NCBI GenBank assembly: GCA_005281725.1
Contig: SSBO01000012.1
Span: 17,712,561-17,776,560, forward strand
DNA: 64,000 nt
DNA from: Wuchereria bancrofti
Taxonomy: Eukaryota > Nematoda > Chromadorea > Rhabditida > Onchocercidae
Direction: 5' to 3'
Both the position numbers and the translations under genes were made by a program. This document shows positions 40,401-64,000 of this stretch, one piece after another. Each line of letters opens with the position of its first letter. Position 1 is the stretch's first letter. The notes beneath the pieces were generated by a model that made no database searches, had not been told where the DNA came from, and worked only from the letters and a program-made list of their open reading frames with translations.

Positions 40401-43400
40401 ATGAAGCAGAAATTTCCAGTGAATGGCACAGGATATGTTGCGCCGACGGCGGTTATGGTTGCGCCTAGTAGGGTAGACTACAGCGTAACGAAAGGTGGTC
40501 TGAGGCTTTGGACTGTCCTGTTCGTGTTCGTTATCCTTTGTTCCAGCTTTTACACCTTGTTTTCCACGATGGAATTAGCAGAAGTGGCATTCGGTAAGTA
40601 GTGAAGAACTATGTTCATATACATTAGTGCTACTTTGTATAACGTTAAACGCTTAGATGTATTCAAGTTTTACTGTTTCTGATACATTTTCTATCAGAAA
40701 CAGTGAAACTTTGACCACAGGTGATTACAAACATCATTTTTCCTTTCACTGTTTCCCTTCCGATCTTTCTAGCAAGTATGCTAGAAAGATCTTTCTAAGC
40801 ATATTTTTAAAGCCGTCAAAAAAAGTCAAGAAACACTTTTTATCAGTAATCACTGTAGGATACTAAGTTTTTCCAATAATTATTGTACGAATACGTTGTT
40901 ATATTAGAATAACAAAATTCATTTGTAGAAATCGACGGTGATGAAAACTTAGATTATGATGGTGACATTGATAATGATGCAGATGAAATGGCGATACATA
41001 ATCGACGAGCCGAAAAAGATACCACTCCATCACGAGAGTACATATCACGGTCTAGAACATTTGAAGAAAACCGAAAAGCTCATAAACCAGTCCAGGATGT
41101 CCCAGATTCAAGTATTTTTTCTCAGCTGTATAAATTTTATCATGATATTTACACGCAACTTAACAACACATTAAAACTTAATGTTTAAAATTTAACTCCT
41201 AATTTTTAGTGTTTCCAACTGAAATAATTCACAGCTGGTGCTTTTTTAATTAAATTAAAACAGCTCCGAACAAATAAATTCAAAATTCACAGTTATCGTT
41301 TTGCAGCTGAAGATGATAAATTAAACGAAGAAGAAGAAACCCGTCTGGCAGATCTTCAAGCGAGAGCTGAACGAAAAAGCAACAAACCACTGCATGAAGC
41401 AGTTCAGAATGTTAATCGTGATTACAGTGACAATGCTACTGGCGATAACGACGATAACAATGATAATGTTGATAATAAATAATTGATCTCTTTCCATTAC
41501 TATTTTTGCATGATAGCTGATATATTATGCTTTAAATGAATAAGTAGTTAGATTTTAATCAATGATTCAGATGTTTTAGGTATTTGAACGAACATCAGAT
41601 AGGCATGTGAAGGAGGAGGATAAAACAAGCGACAAACAAGATAAAGAACAGGACATGCGAAAAGGAACCAAGGTATCAAAGCACCTTAACTATCTCATTT
41701 TTGACAACCTTAACTCTTTCATGTGATCATTAAAGGTATACTGATCATTGAATATACATATTTTAATAGACCCGTCATAAACGCATCAAAATTGTGGAAG
41801 ATTATGAAAAGAAGGAAGAAAGAAAGATTATTGAGAAAGTGGAGAAAGAGAAGGAAATGAAGGAAAGAGAGGAACAGAAAGAAGAAGGAACAGAGGGGAG
41901 AGGAATTCAAATCAAAGATAATGTGGAACGTGAAGTATGGGAAGTTGAAGTAAGTTCTGTTGGGAGATTTATGGACGGCACAGTTGTTAGTCAGCAAGTA
42001 AGCTGGCGGAGATGTCGGCTTTAGTTTTCTAAAAGTTTCTCTGTTGAAAGTATTGAATTGCAGGAAGAAGAGAGCGCAGTGGAAAATGAAGAGGAAGAGA
42101 GTAAAAATAAATATGATGTAGAGAAGTTGGGACTTAAGTCAAGAAGAAAAATTCCATCTTCTAGTCGTGTAATTTATATTTATTTACTTCCTACCAGTAA
42201 AAAAAGAAAAAATTTTAGCAAGAATATGTTATATAATTGGATCATTTTAAATCCTAATTTCTCGATTTTACAAGTGTAATTTTAAGTTAATTTAAAACCA
42301 TGTTAACTCCAAGCCCCTTCGTTCAAAATTATATTTTTTTAGGGATGTAAGGGCAAAAACTGTTTGCCTGAGTACGATCATCTTCCACGAATGTCACTTT
42401 TAAAACAAATACCTGTATGTTTTGTTTGAATATTATTTTACATTTCACATTTTAAACAAATTATTTGAAATAAGACATCTGAAGGAGAGAGTGAAATATT
42501 TTTATTTTGATCTAAAATGCTTGTTCTAAAGGTCTTTAAATTGAGTGCACATATTAATGAAAGATAATTGATCTAATTTGCCCATTTTCAATTTTCAGCT
42601 ATTTTGTAAATCGTACATTTGAGAAGTCGATAAACTGTAAATACTATAAGTTTTCTGGGTTCTCATTTTTAAAGATGTTTTTTAGCTTTCCATGTCAAAT
42701 CGTAATAAGCAGCAGTCACTGGTTGCTTTCAAACTAACTAAAGACGATGAGGAAAAAGAAGAAATGAATGATATAGATGAAGAAAAAAAAGAAATTGATG
42801 GCAAAGAAGTTGATGATGCAAGCATTCATGATTTGGCTGCTGTTAAAAAAGAGAAGTTTGTTTATTTTCCTGATTCTTTTTTCAATTTCTTGATTACCAT
42901 TTTCTGGTTAATTTCGAAGTGTGTGAAAGTTTTTTTTCGTTGAAGACTGAAAAAAGCTTTATGATGTTAAGAGTAATGAGCTGACAAGACAAAAAACTGA
43001 ATTAAAATGCAGTTACAAAAACGCGCATTTCAGTATAATGAAAAATGAACTGGGCTGTCTTTTACTTCAGACAACATAATTTTCCATCAGATCGTGGTTA
43101 TCACCGCTAATATTGATAAAATTCTTTTGTAATTTTCTTCAGCTAATCATCGGTAATCCAATTTATCGTAGGTTGAATGACAAAACCGTTTACAAACGCC
43201 ATGCTATAACAAATCGCGATGATCACAAACATCGAAACCAGTTGGATCGCGCAGATTATCTCGTTGAAAAGGTCAGCAAAAAATATAAGCTTAAATAAAA
43301 GTAAAATTTAAGTTAATTCACCACCAAAAATTTGCTATACTCTAAAAGAAATTTTATAACACAAATTATATTTGTTCAAGTCTAACAATCCCTTTTTCTT

Positions 43401-46400
43401 CTCCTTGAATTCAGTTTTAATTCCCCTCAAAAATAATATAGCTATTTAGAAAAATCGCTTTCTTAGTATTTCTTTCTGATATGTATTTTTAAAAGTCATA
43501 AAGAGATTTCCAAATTAATTATCATATCCTAATCGATATCATCAACATCGCTGCTTTTTCTTTGGTAGCTCAGTTATGCAGTGGTTCTGACTATATATGA
43601 ATTGTTCTCGAATACCGTCAAACCGTTAAGTTTGATCCACATACGATATAAGTGTTCCTTGTTCGGATCATTTGTTGCTCGTCGAACAAATTTAAGATTA
43701 TCTTCTCAGTTTGCTCAGATGTTCCGAAAATATGTCTCACCACTACAGTGCTGTAATCGTCCCTTGATTCAGCCAGGGTCTAGATGAGGTCAAATTTAGT
43801 CTGTTTAGTTTCTTTTCTCTTTGTACTGAATGCATGTTTTGATTAAGCTTGAATTCTGTACATGACTTTGATATACATATTTCTATTATTCATTTCGAAT
43901 GGTAGTTATTTTGTGATGCAAAAAGCTCTTCTCGGTGTCACCAAATTGCTCATTTTCTGTTTTACACTGACAACTGTCGTTATTTTGTGGGTTGATTCGA
44001 ATTGTTAAAGTTGCTGTGTATAACAGGTTTGGTCCAAACCTTTTAATGACTAAAATATGCTTTTTGCTTGGATTATTTTTAAATATAAAAAAGATTTCCT
44101 CCTAAACCGCTTCAGTAATTAGGTGTTCTTTATTATTTATTATTGAAAGATATGCATGTTTGAATATGAATTGATTTTAGACATTAATCATTTCTTACCT
44201 CTATTTAGAGGTATTGAAAAAGCCTCTAGGAATGAAAATCCATTACTATTAACCGATCACTATATCAGTTTTGCATTCTTTTTTTTAATAACTATTTTGC
44301 ATTCTTTTTGATGATTTCTGTTTTGTTTTCCAAATTCTTTTGAATATTTTATGCATTCTCTTATCATATATATATTTATTTATATTTATACTTATATTTA
44401 TAGACATACATTTATACATTTTTTGTTTTTTGCAATAAAACTTGCAGCTATGATTGTCGTTTATTCGAGGAAGTACTCTATGATACTGCTACCTTAACAC
44501 TGCCAAAGCTTAACAGAACTTTCAGGAAAATGATTGAAAGTGAAGGATTAAACCTGATTAATTAATTCACTTGCTCTTACAATTATTTGCTTATTTCCCT
44601 CCGATATACTTTACTAACAATAGTGGTCTAACATATTTTTGAAATGAACTCAGTCCAAGCTTTATTTATAAATGTTATATGGAATGAAAGCAAAAAATGT
44701 GAAACATAAAAGAAAGAAGCATTGTTGTTGTTTTTGAAAACTTCTAAACATTTTATCATTCTTAAGAAGATTGTTATCAGAAATATTAAGGCCCTGTCGC
44801 CTCATCTAGTTTTTGCTCAACAATTTTAGTTCCATTTCGACTAGTTTAAATCAAATACTTTTAGTTTCAAACTGCTGACGATGTATAACTATCTTGAACA
44901 GGTCTAAGTTGGAAATCATTACTTTTTTCGAGTTTAACTTAGATTATTAATTTCTCATACCGCTAATGTCAGGACTTTCCACACTTGTTTATTATTGTTT
45001 TCGTAGCCTGGTTGAACGGGACACCTAGAAATGTGCACATAAGCCAGGAAGCGATAATCTGTAGAATAAGATATTTCGGAACATCTAATTGAATTGTAGA
45101 CTACGCTCATTAAAGAAGATTTGAATTCATAAAGTTTAAGGAGAATCATAACTAATTCATAAATTCTAGAAGAGAAATCTTGTTTAGAATCACACTTTAG
45201 AGCGGATAAAAATTCATATGCAGTAGCATTTTCAGCATGATTACCATTCCGCAATCGCCATTTTCGAGACTGTTTTACGGGCTAATCCAGACAGTCCCCG
45301 AGCGCATTTCGGTATCGCTCGAGCGAATGACATCAGAAGCGAAATTGAATCAGATCACGCATTCCTAGATATAGCGATCAGTGAGTACCAAAAAGTATTA
45401 GATATTGACAGTACACCGGATGCACTGTTCAAGTAAATTTTATGTTTTGTGTAAAGCCAAATATTGTTAATTCTGATTCAGGTCTCGAGATACTTGAAAT
45501 TTGTTCGGTGTTGTTCAAATATAAGTTAGAAAGAAGTGGGATGAGAATAGAAAGAAATTCATAGTGTGACAGATAACTCTTTTAAAAGGAAACTTTCAAA
45601 AATTGAAATCAAAAATATATCACCGTTTTTTATGATTATTTGAAAATTATAAAAAACATTTTTTGTAAACAACTTATAATTGTCACTAAATTGTTTGATT
45701 TATAAGCGTTAATTGATAATATCTCTATCCTTGATGTTTTCCAGTCAAGCGGCATATCGTTTAATCGATCGGGCCAGGTTTCGTGGTTTATTGCATCGTG
45801 TATTACAAGCACAACGTTCTTTGATTGATCGATATCCGGATGATTTACAACTACACAATAACCAAGGATTAACGTTTCTAATGATGGGACGTGAAGATGA
45901 TGCACGGAGAGTATTTGAAAATGCAAGTTGATCACTCTCTTTTCCTTCAGATCTGTATTACAACTGCATGAGCATCGATGAATCGAATTTGTAGGTTTTG
46001 AAAATCTCACCAACCAATGGTGTTGCTCAGGCATATTTTGGCTATATTTTGAAACTGAGCGGAGATTTGGAAAATGGAGTTCTATATATGCGCAAAGGTC
46101 TGCGTACTGTTCGTGAAGTAATTGCTGATCCAAGGTATTCTTTTCCTGTTCACTTATTAAATTTTTACTTTGTTAATCTAGTATTAACTGTTTGTTTCTA
46201 ACCTATCCACACTAATTGGGATTAATTCATGTTTTTTTAGAAGAGCATTCGGTCCCCTCATTTTGTTTCTGAAATTTGAAATATTTGGTCACATTTCTCA
46301 AACATGTCATTAGGACCATTGAAATGCAGGACAGAAACAAGGAAATAGTGCAGATTCTTTATTTTTCCAGATTCGTTTAATATTTTTTTGCGTCATTTTC

Positions 46401-47981
46401 AGATTTTATTATCATTTCGGTGAAGCTCTCACGCGACTGGGTAAAAGACAAGAGGTAGGCGGCTCACTTCAAAAAAGATGGCATTCTTTTTTTCTTGTTT
46501 CTTTTGAACCAGCACCAAAGTCTCGTTAAATTTTTTTTTGTCGCTGAACTTACTAAGTAAATTTTCCAAACTTTTTTATTAGTGGTTTTTGAAGACGCTA
46601 TGCGACAAGTCAAGTAATCTTACTTTTGCCCTTTTTTTCTTTAATTCTATGATATTTTAAGGCTTATCGAGTGTATAGTATTGGAGCAAAAGTCGGTCTT
46701 TTTCCTTCTCCATATCAAAGATCTCTCTATAACGTCGAAGGTTTAACTGCCCGTCCTTGGTGGTCTATTGAACAAACTTTTTGTTCAAAACATCTGAAGG
46801 TGGTCTTTTTTTTAGATTTGCTCACAAGGACATTTATAGTTTTTCAATATTTTTGCTAATATTAAGCTTGGGCAGATTTTTTTCGTAATTTTTTTTCTTT
46901 GAAAAATTTTTTAAATAGTATGGTTTTGAATGCCACATTATGCTTAACAGCTAAAAATCAAGGGTAATACGAAATCGTTCTTTTAAAAAAAAGTGGAATT
47001 TTATTTCCAGTACTATGAATAAATTATTGTGAAAACTATTTAAAATGAGTGAATGATATTTACGAATATTTGAAACAAACGTGGGAATAATATTTAATTA
47101 TCAGAAAATCGAAAGACAGTGGACAGTGATTAGGGAAGAAGCGGCGGCAATATTGAGCAGTCAGCCGTATTTATTCGAACCGGAACATGAAGAGTTAACT
47201 ATAGATGGACAGTGGTCAGCGTATTCCTTGTATAGCAGTAATTCATGGAACTCATCAAATTGTTTAAAAGCGCCAAAAACATGCAGTATTATGCGCATGT
47301 TCAAGGATTCATCCGATTGCTTAAAAAGCGAAGTGTGTGTTGAATTATTTGATTGCCCACTCAATCATTGAATAGATAAAATGGTAGAAATCAGAGGATC
47401 TTTTAATATTCTTTGTTGTTTTTTGAGCAGTTACAGAAATTAATTTTCCTTTCCCACACAAACATTCTCTGGCGGGCCTTCCAGGCAGGAAGAAATCAAG
47501 GAGAAAAAAAAGATAAGAAACTTGTAATTTTTAAATTTTATCACTGAAGTGAGAATCGTTACTTTGAAGATTTCTGCTTTACAGATAAAGTTTTCACTTC
47601 TGGCAAGTGGCACACGAGTGTGGCCACATTGTGGGTTTTCCAATTATCGTCTGCAGGCACATCTAGGTCTTATAGTCTCGTCCGGTATGTTTTGCCACTG
47701 TGTTTGCTTAAGTTCAGTTTATTTTTCACAACCTGACAAGTTATTTTTAAGTCATAAATTTTATCTAAAGTTTCCAGGTGTCTTTTGCAGAAGCTAGATT
47801 GCGTGTAGGACATGAAGTGCGAGGTTGGAAAACGGGTCGTTTCCTTGTTTTCGATGATTCCTTTGAGCAGGAATTGTGGTTCGAAGGTGCATCTGCAAAC
47901 AAATATCGACTGATACTCAGAGTGGATCTGTGGCATCCTGAAGTAGATCCGGTCAGAAGGGTTGAATTTAGGAGTGTTTGA
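40401..47981 (+). CDS. ASPH: aspartyl/asparaginyl beta-hydroxylase (ASPH)
   Basis: ER type II membrane enzyme that hydroxylates Asp/Asn in EGF-like domains using Fe(II) and 2-oxoglutarate. Seventeen exons close in phase to 831 residues (human 758): 40401-40593 (cytosolic tail, TM at about residues 34-56), 40929-41111, 41307-41467, 41580-41672, 41770-41949, 42064-42168, 42343-42414, 42686-42841, 43143-43271 (charged luminal stalk), 45236-45432, 45745-45922, 45995-46134, 46403-46454, 46662-46799 (TPR repeats), 47105-47332, 47585-47684, 47791-47981 (catalytic domain). Conserved: QRSLYNVEGL, PWW, APKTCS, VWPH (iron His, residue 750), YRLILRVDLWHPE (2-oxoglutarate Arg 808). The second iron His of SFEHEVW is Gln here (SFEQELW, residue 795). 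The exon 8 donor is the weakest call; the intron after 45922 is GC-AG. Confidence 0.93.
45923..45994 (+). other. GC-AG intron of ASPH
   Basis: The intron starts GCAAGTTGAT and ends TTTGTAG. Only the GC donor gives the phase-0 junction ...VFEN|VLKISP, which aligns without gap to human ASPH. The GT two bases further in would shift the frame. Confidence 0.8.
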
Positions 47982-48128
47982 AAATTCGTCCGTTTATTGT
48001 ATCTATTTTGTTTGTGTTTCAACAACAGGGCTGTGCTACTACCCATTCAGACATTCTACTGATTGTGTGAAAAGCAGGTATTGCTGAATTGTTAAAAAAT
48101 AAGAAAGGTACTTCTCTTGCTTTCTCCA

Positions 48129-48206
48129 CTTTTCACAACCTGACAAGTCATTTTTAAATCATGGAGTTTACCTAAAGTTCATCCGTCTTTTGCAGAAACT
48201 AGATTG
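48129..48206 (+). repeat. relic duplicate of the last ASPH splice acceptor
   Basis: Close copy of 47723-47800, the end of the last ASPH intron plus the start of the last exon: it shares CACAACCTGACAAGT and GTCTTTTGCAGAA.CTAGATTG. It is followed by unrelated sequence with early stops, so it is a local duplication remnant downstream of the stop codon. Confidence 0.8.
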
Positions 48207-50553
48207 ATATGTTTGACTACATTTAAAAAGAGGATCTTTATAAGCATTCTCAAATTTTCTGGTAATTTCGATGTTTTTCCTTAATGAAACTGATGCTGAA
48301 CAGATGTATCACTTAACTCATTATATCGATCGAATTGTCTATATGACCAACATTTTTTGGATGTGCTTAAACTATTCTCGACTCTTCGTTACCCATTGAC
48401 AGTCCTCGGAATGTTCAACTGCTTCCAGTTAACGCTATATGCGTGACAAGCGTCGATTTTAGTTGTTACTGATATTATTGATAATGCTCTCTTTTTATGT
48501 GTACCAGTTTTGGTATTCAAATTCAAATAGTTTGTTCATCTCTTTCTTTGGCGATAGCATCAAGTACTGTAATTATCAGAATAAGTATATTTCTGATGCA
48601 TTTGAAATCGAATTTAATTTCTCAGTTCGAGTCTTTTCGGTTGTATTAGTCTTATTTCTTGCTATGCTGGGATTTAATTCAGAGTAATTCGATTTGCTCA
48701 ATGGACAAATCATTAACTACTATTAATGTTTAAGTAATGTGTTTATTGTATTTGTGTACTTTACTGCTGTGCTGTAGAGAGAAAAGTCGACGAGCTTTTC
48801 AGACGGAGTACAAACTCCACCAATGTTCTTTTTTAGACTCATCTGCTTTGAAAATTCTTATTTGAACTGAACAAAGCACCATAGTATGACATATTAAGAT
48901 ATAAAATTTCGAATTTAACTGCGTTCCACCACTTAGTATGGGACTAATCCGAAATGACGCGAAATTAAAGGACCGCACAAAAAATCAACATTCCGAGTGC
49001 GCTCAATGTCGTACCTACCAGCGAAATGTTACATTGTAAAATGCATTAAAGGTATCAACGCTAAAAACATGCATGGAAGGATCGTGGTTCAATAGCAAAA
49101 GCGCTGGCTGGCATAGCAGTTCCAAGCCTAGCAAGTGGAATTTTTCAGCAACGAATGAGGCCTAGAAGTTCAGAGAAACTGATGTGGGAATAGGTGTTTT
49201 TGCTCAGTTTTCCCTAACTTTCCAGAGTTTCGCGCCATTTTTTTCATGGCAAGTTTAAGCAAGGAATTAATTGTTGAAATCCAGATGAAAGCGACATTTC
49301 GCACCACTTGAATAGAGGGTCGTGAAGTTTTGCAAACAGGTTGATGAGATCTTCACGGATTTCAAACATAAAGTGATCAGTCAGCACTGTTCTGAATATC
49401 TCATACTAAAAGACTAGAAGTGCTCGAGTAGAATAATTATCGCGTATTTATTTTCTTTCCATAAACATCAAATATTAATTGAAGAATCAAGAAATGATCA
49501 AGGGAAAGTGAGAGTTTCATCAAATCGAGGAAGATGTTACCGAATCAGCAAAGGAACAATATAATTTTGAATTCCTTTTGACATAAAGTAGTAAGGAAAT
49601 GCAGAAGATAGTATTTACATAAATTAATGAATTAGAGAACAAAAAGCTACAGAAACTGAATAAGAATATAGTCAAGAGCAACCTAGTTATTTTTGTTCTC
49701 AAGGCATTTAGAGTAAAATTATCCCTCGACAGGTCAACCTTCTGCACGACCAGCGTGACCGAACACCTCAGCTCTTCCCTAGATCTTGATAAACACTTGA
49801 ATGAAAAAACAAGAAGAATTTTATATCTGAAACATGGCTTCCAGTGAAAAAGCAATTATTTCAATGGATAAAGATGGATTCAGTTTAGGGCAACCATGAA
49901 ATGGGAACTCTGAAAATTCATCTCATAAACGTTTGATTAAGTGCATATATATGGAGAATCAAACTAGGATCCTTTTTGTCATTGCAACATTCTCGTGTTA
50001 TTAACTTTCCCAAAAGATGAAAGAAAAAATTTAGGCGGAAGTTGAGCAAAATTTAGACGTCAAAATTAAACATTAAAGAAATTGAAAAAAGTGCCGCCAA
50101 AATGGTTTTTTCAGACATTGAAGTATTCAATATAAATCGAAACGCATCCATAAATGGACTATCCAAAAGCAGCTTAGCTTCAAAATCACAAAAGCGACAA
50201 AAACTGTCTATAAAAAAAATAAGTAAACAGAATAGAAATACAGTATAAAGAATTTAGAATGAGTCATCATTAATTAATGGCCATAAAAGTTATTGCGACT
50301 ACCAATCAGAAAAAAAAGATGAAAATTTACTCCAAATTAAATTGTGAAATTAAAAAGTCTGGCATCTTAGCATACCTCTGAATATTTTTTCGAAATAATT
50401 ACGAGAAGATCAGATGATGTAGATGGTGTATCATCCATATTCACGTGAACAAATGCAAAAAAGCGTACAGAGACAAACGTAGATACATGCATACATAAAA
50501 GCAGTTATAAAATAAAAGCAGTTATAAAAAGATAAAAAGATGCATTTAATAAT
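48207..50553. other. intergenic interval between convergent ASPH and mrp-5
   Basis: About 2.3 kb with no supported exon on either strand; the two flanking genes point towards each other here, so it should hold their 3' UTRs. A few open stretches (for example 48463-48687) have no splice context or family match. Confidence 0.5.
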
Positions 50554-62758
<12,205 letters not shown>

Positions 62759-64000
62759 CTAGTGCTGAAATTATTACTGGATATGACGGCTAAAACAATG
62801 AGATTATTGGATCATATTGGAAAGCTTCGATATGTTAGGCGGAAGTTATTTTCGGATCTATATTAGAAAATTGTCTCTGTCCTTCTAAGAGTGCTAAAAC
62901 GAACACGAAGAAAAAGATGATTGGTTTAAAAATCTAGAAAAGAATGAAATATAGAAAATACGGGAGGAGTGAATCATTACTGCTAGAAAAGTTCTCAAGA
63001 TAATGAACAAATGATAAACGAAGCCAAATTAAGGATAGGACATTATCCACGTGATTCTTAGATTCTATTTCAGGTGAGACTACCCACATTTTTAGACCAA
63101 CCATATGAATGACATCAAGACACTGAATACTGATGACAACAGTTTTACTCGCCCTATTCTTCCCTCTTCTTCCTCTCGCGTGCATTTCGCACTTTTTCCG
63201 CTCCCCTCCTAGTATACTCTCTCCTCATTTTGCGAACTAGAAAAACCACCCTCTATCAGTTCTTGCTTTCCGCTTTCCTTGCCACTGCTGACTTTATGGT
63301 AGCTTGGAAGAGAAAGTTCCCCCTGATGAAGTCGATACACATCGCTCACGCTGATTCGAAATTAATGAATAGAACATAAAACATGAAGGGGAAAACTAAT
63401 CGAGACTTCTGGGTGGTACTTTTGAACGCGATATTCAGGACATACTTGCAACAAATGAAACGCGTGTGACACTCATCCATGCACATATGTATGCACCAGT
63501 AGACAGTGCTCTTTCAAAACTCACTCAGTCTTTGATCTCATTCACGTGTCAAAAAGTGGACGTTCTCAAATATAGTAATAAGCAATTTAATCAATGATAA
63601 GTATTAAACAAATGATAATAGAGCCAGCCATACTTCTCGTTGAATCGAAAACAGGAAAAGAAGCAATAAATTGACCAATTAACCACATGTATGTATACAA
63701 TTAGTTAATCATTAATAATAATCCTATATTGGGAAGCTGATTAGCCACAAAACAATGTAACTAGTTAAGTAATGCCAAAACTATAACACTGACTCGCCTT
63801 AAAATCAGGAATTATCTTTGTTAAAACTTTGCTGAAACCTAATTTGATGATTTCATCACAATTTGTTGAGACATGCGATGAACGTTTCGGGAGCTAGAAA
63901 CTTTAAGCTCAGAAAATATCATCACATAGTCAGGCAAGGCTAAGTCTTCCTACAGTCGATTTAAAAAAAAGAGATTTAAAGATGTTTAAATCTATATATA
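62759..64000. other. upstream flank of mrp-5
   Basis: Should contain the mrp-5 promoter on the minus strand. A candidate trans-splice acceptor (AATAATTTCAG on the minus strand) lies six bases before the ATG, giving a very short 5' UTR. A CT-rich stretch is seen at 63150-63280. No further exon is supported. Confidence 0.5.

Noticed and set aside
41719..41997. 92-codon minus-strand frame rich in Phe/Leu
   Set aside because: It is the reverse complement of the Lys/Glu-rich ASPH stalk exon (41770-41949); the composition follows from that.
45636..46133. 165-codon open frame on the minus strand
   Set aside because: It overlaps two ASPH TPR exons and the short intron between them on the opposite strand; the plus-strand exons have family matches and correct phases, so this is a shadow.

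Overview
The window looks like nuclear DNA of a parasitic nematode, most likely a spirurid/filarial worm (clade III). The evidence is: strongly AT-rich sequence; compact genes cut into many small exons by short AT-rich introns; trans-splice-like 'tttcag' sites just upstream of start codons; proteins that match nematode families; and a cox1 fragment that reads only in the invertebrate mitochondrial code (TGA=Trp, AGA/AGG=Ser) with a spirurid-like protein. The species cannot be named from sequence alone.

Layout: 1-7.7 kb is gene-free, with a (TAA)n block and two copies of a ~615-bp repeat. 7.74-11.07 kb (+) is an intact seven-exon class A GPCR of 382 residues; its reading frame closes only if two of its introns are GC-AG. 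11.35-16.2 kb is one copy of a ~4.8-kb segmental duplication carrying a dead copy of UQCC1 (complex III assembly factor). It runs directly into a ~1.2-kb mitochondrial cox1 insertion (16.16-17.38 kb, -). 18.0-24.25 kb (+) is class IIa histone deacetylase hda-4, clearly recognisable but broken by several frameshifts and stops. 24.3-28.2 kb is nearly gene-free.

28.18-32.9 kb is the second copy of the duplication and holds the apparently functional UQCC1. It ends in a 58-bp relic of the same cox1 insertion. 32.9-40.4 kb is a gene-poor stretch. 40.40-47.98 kb (+) is an aspartyl/asparaginyl beta-hydroxylase (ASPH) of 831 residues in 17 exons, in which one of the two iron-binding histidines appears replaced by Gln. 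50.55-62.76 kb (-) is an ABCC5/MRP-5 type ABC transporter of about 29 exons, the family of the C. elegans intestinal heme exporter. It converges on ASPH. 62.8-64.0 kb is its upstream flank.

Assembly caution: at four of the five N positions (12756-12759, 19960, 23334, 23962) the sequence on one side is repeated exactly on the other, so neighbouring contig ends were placed without merging. The fifth (28182) is where the second UQCC1 copy begins. All Ns lie left of 28183, as do nearly all broken reading frames; the right part (28183-64000) is clean. The neighbours do not form an obvious pathway: the genes are unrelated housekeeping, signalling and transport loci. The main points of interest are the altered ASPH active site, the NUMT/duplication history beside UQCC1, and the recurrent GC-AG introns.
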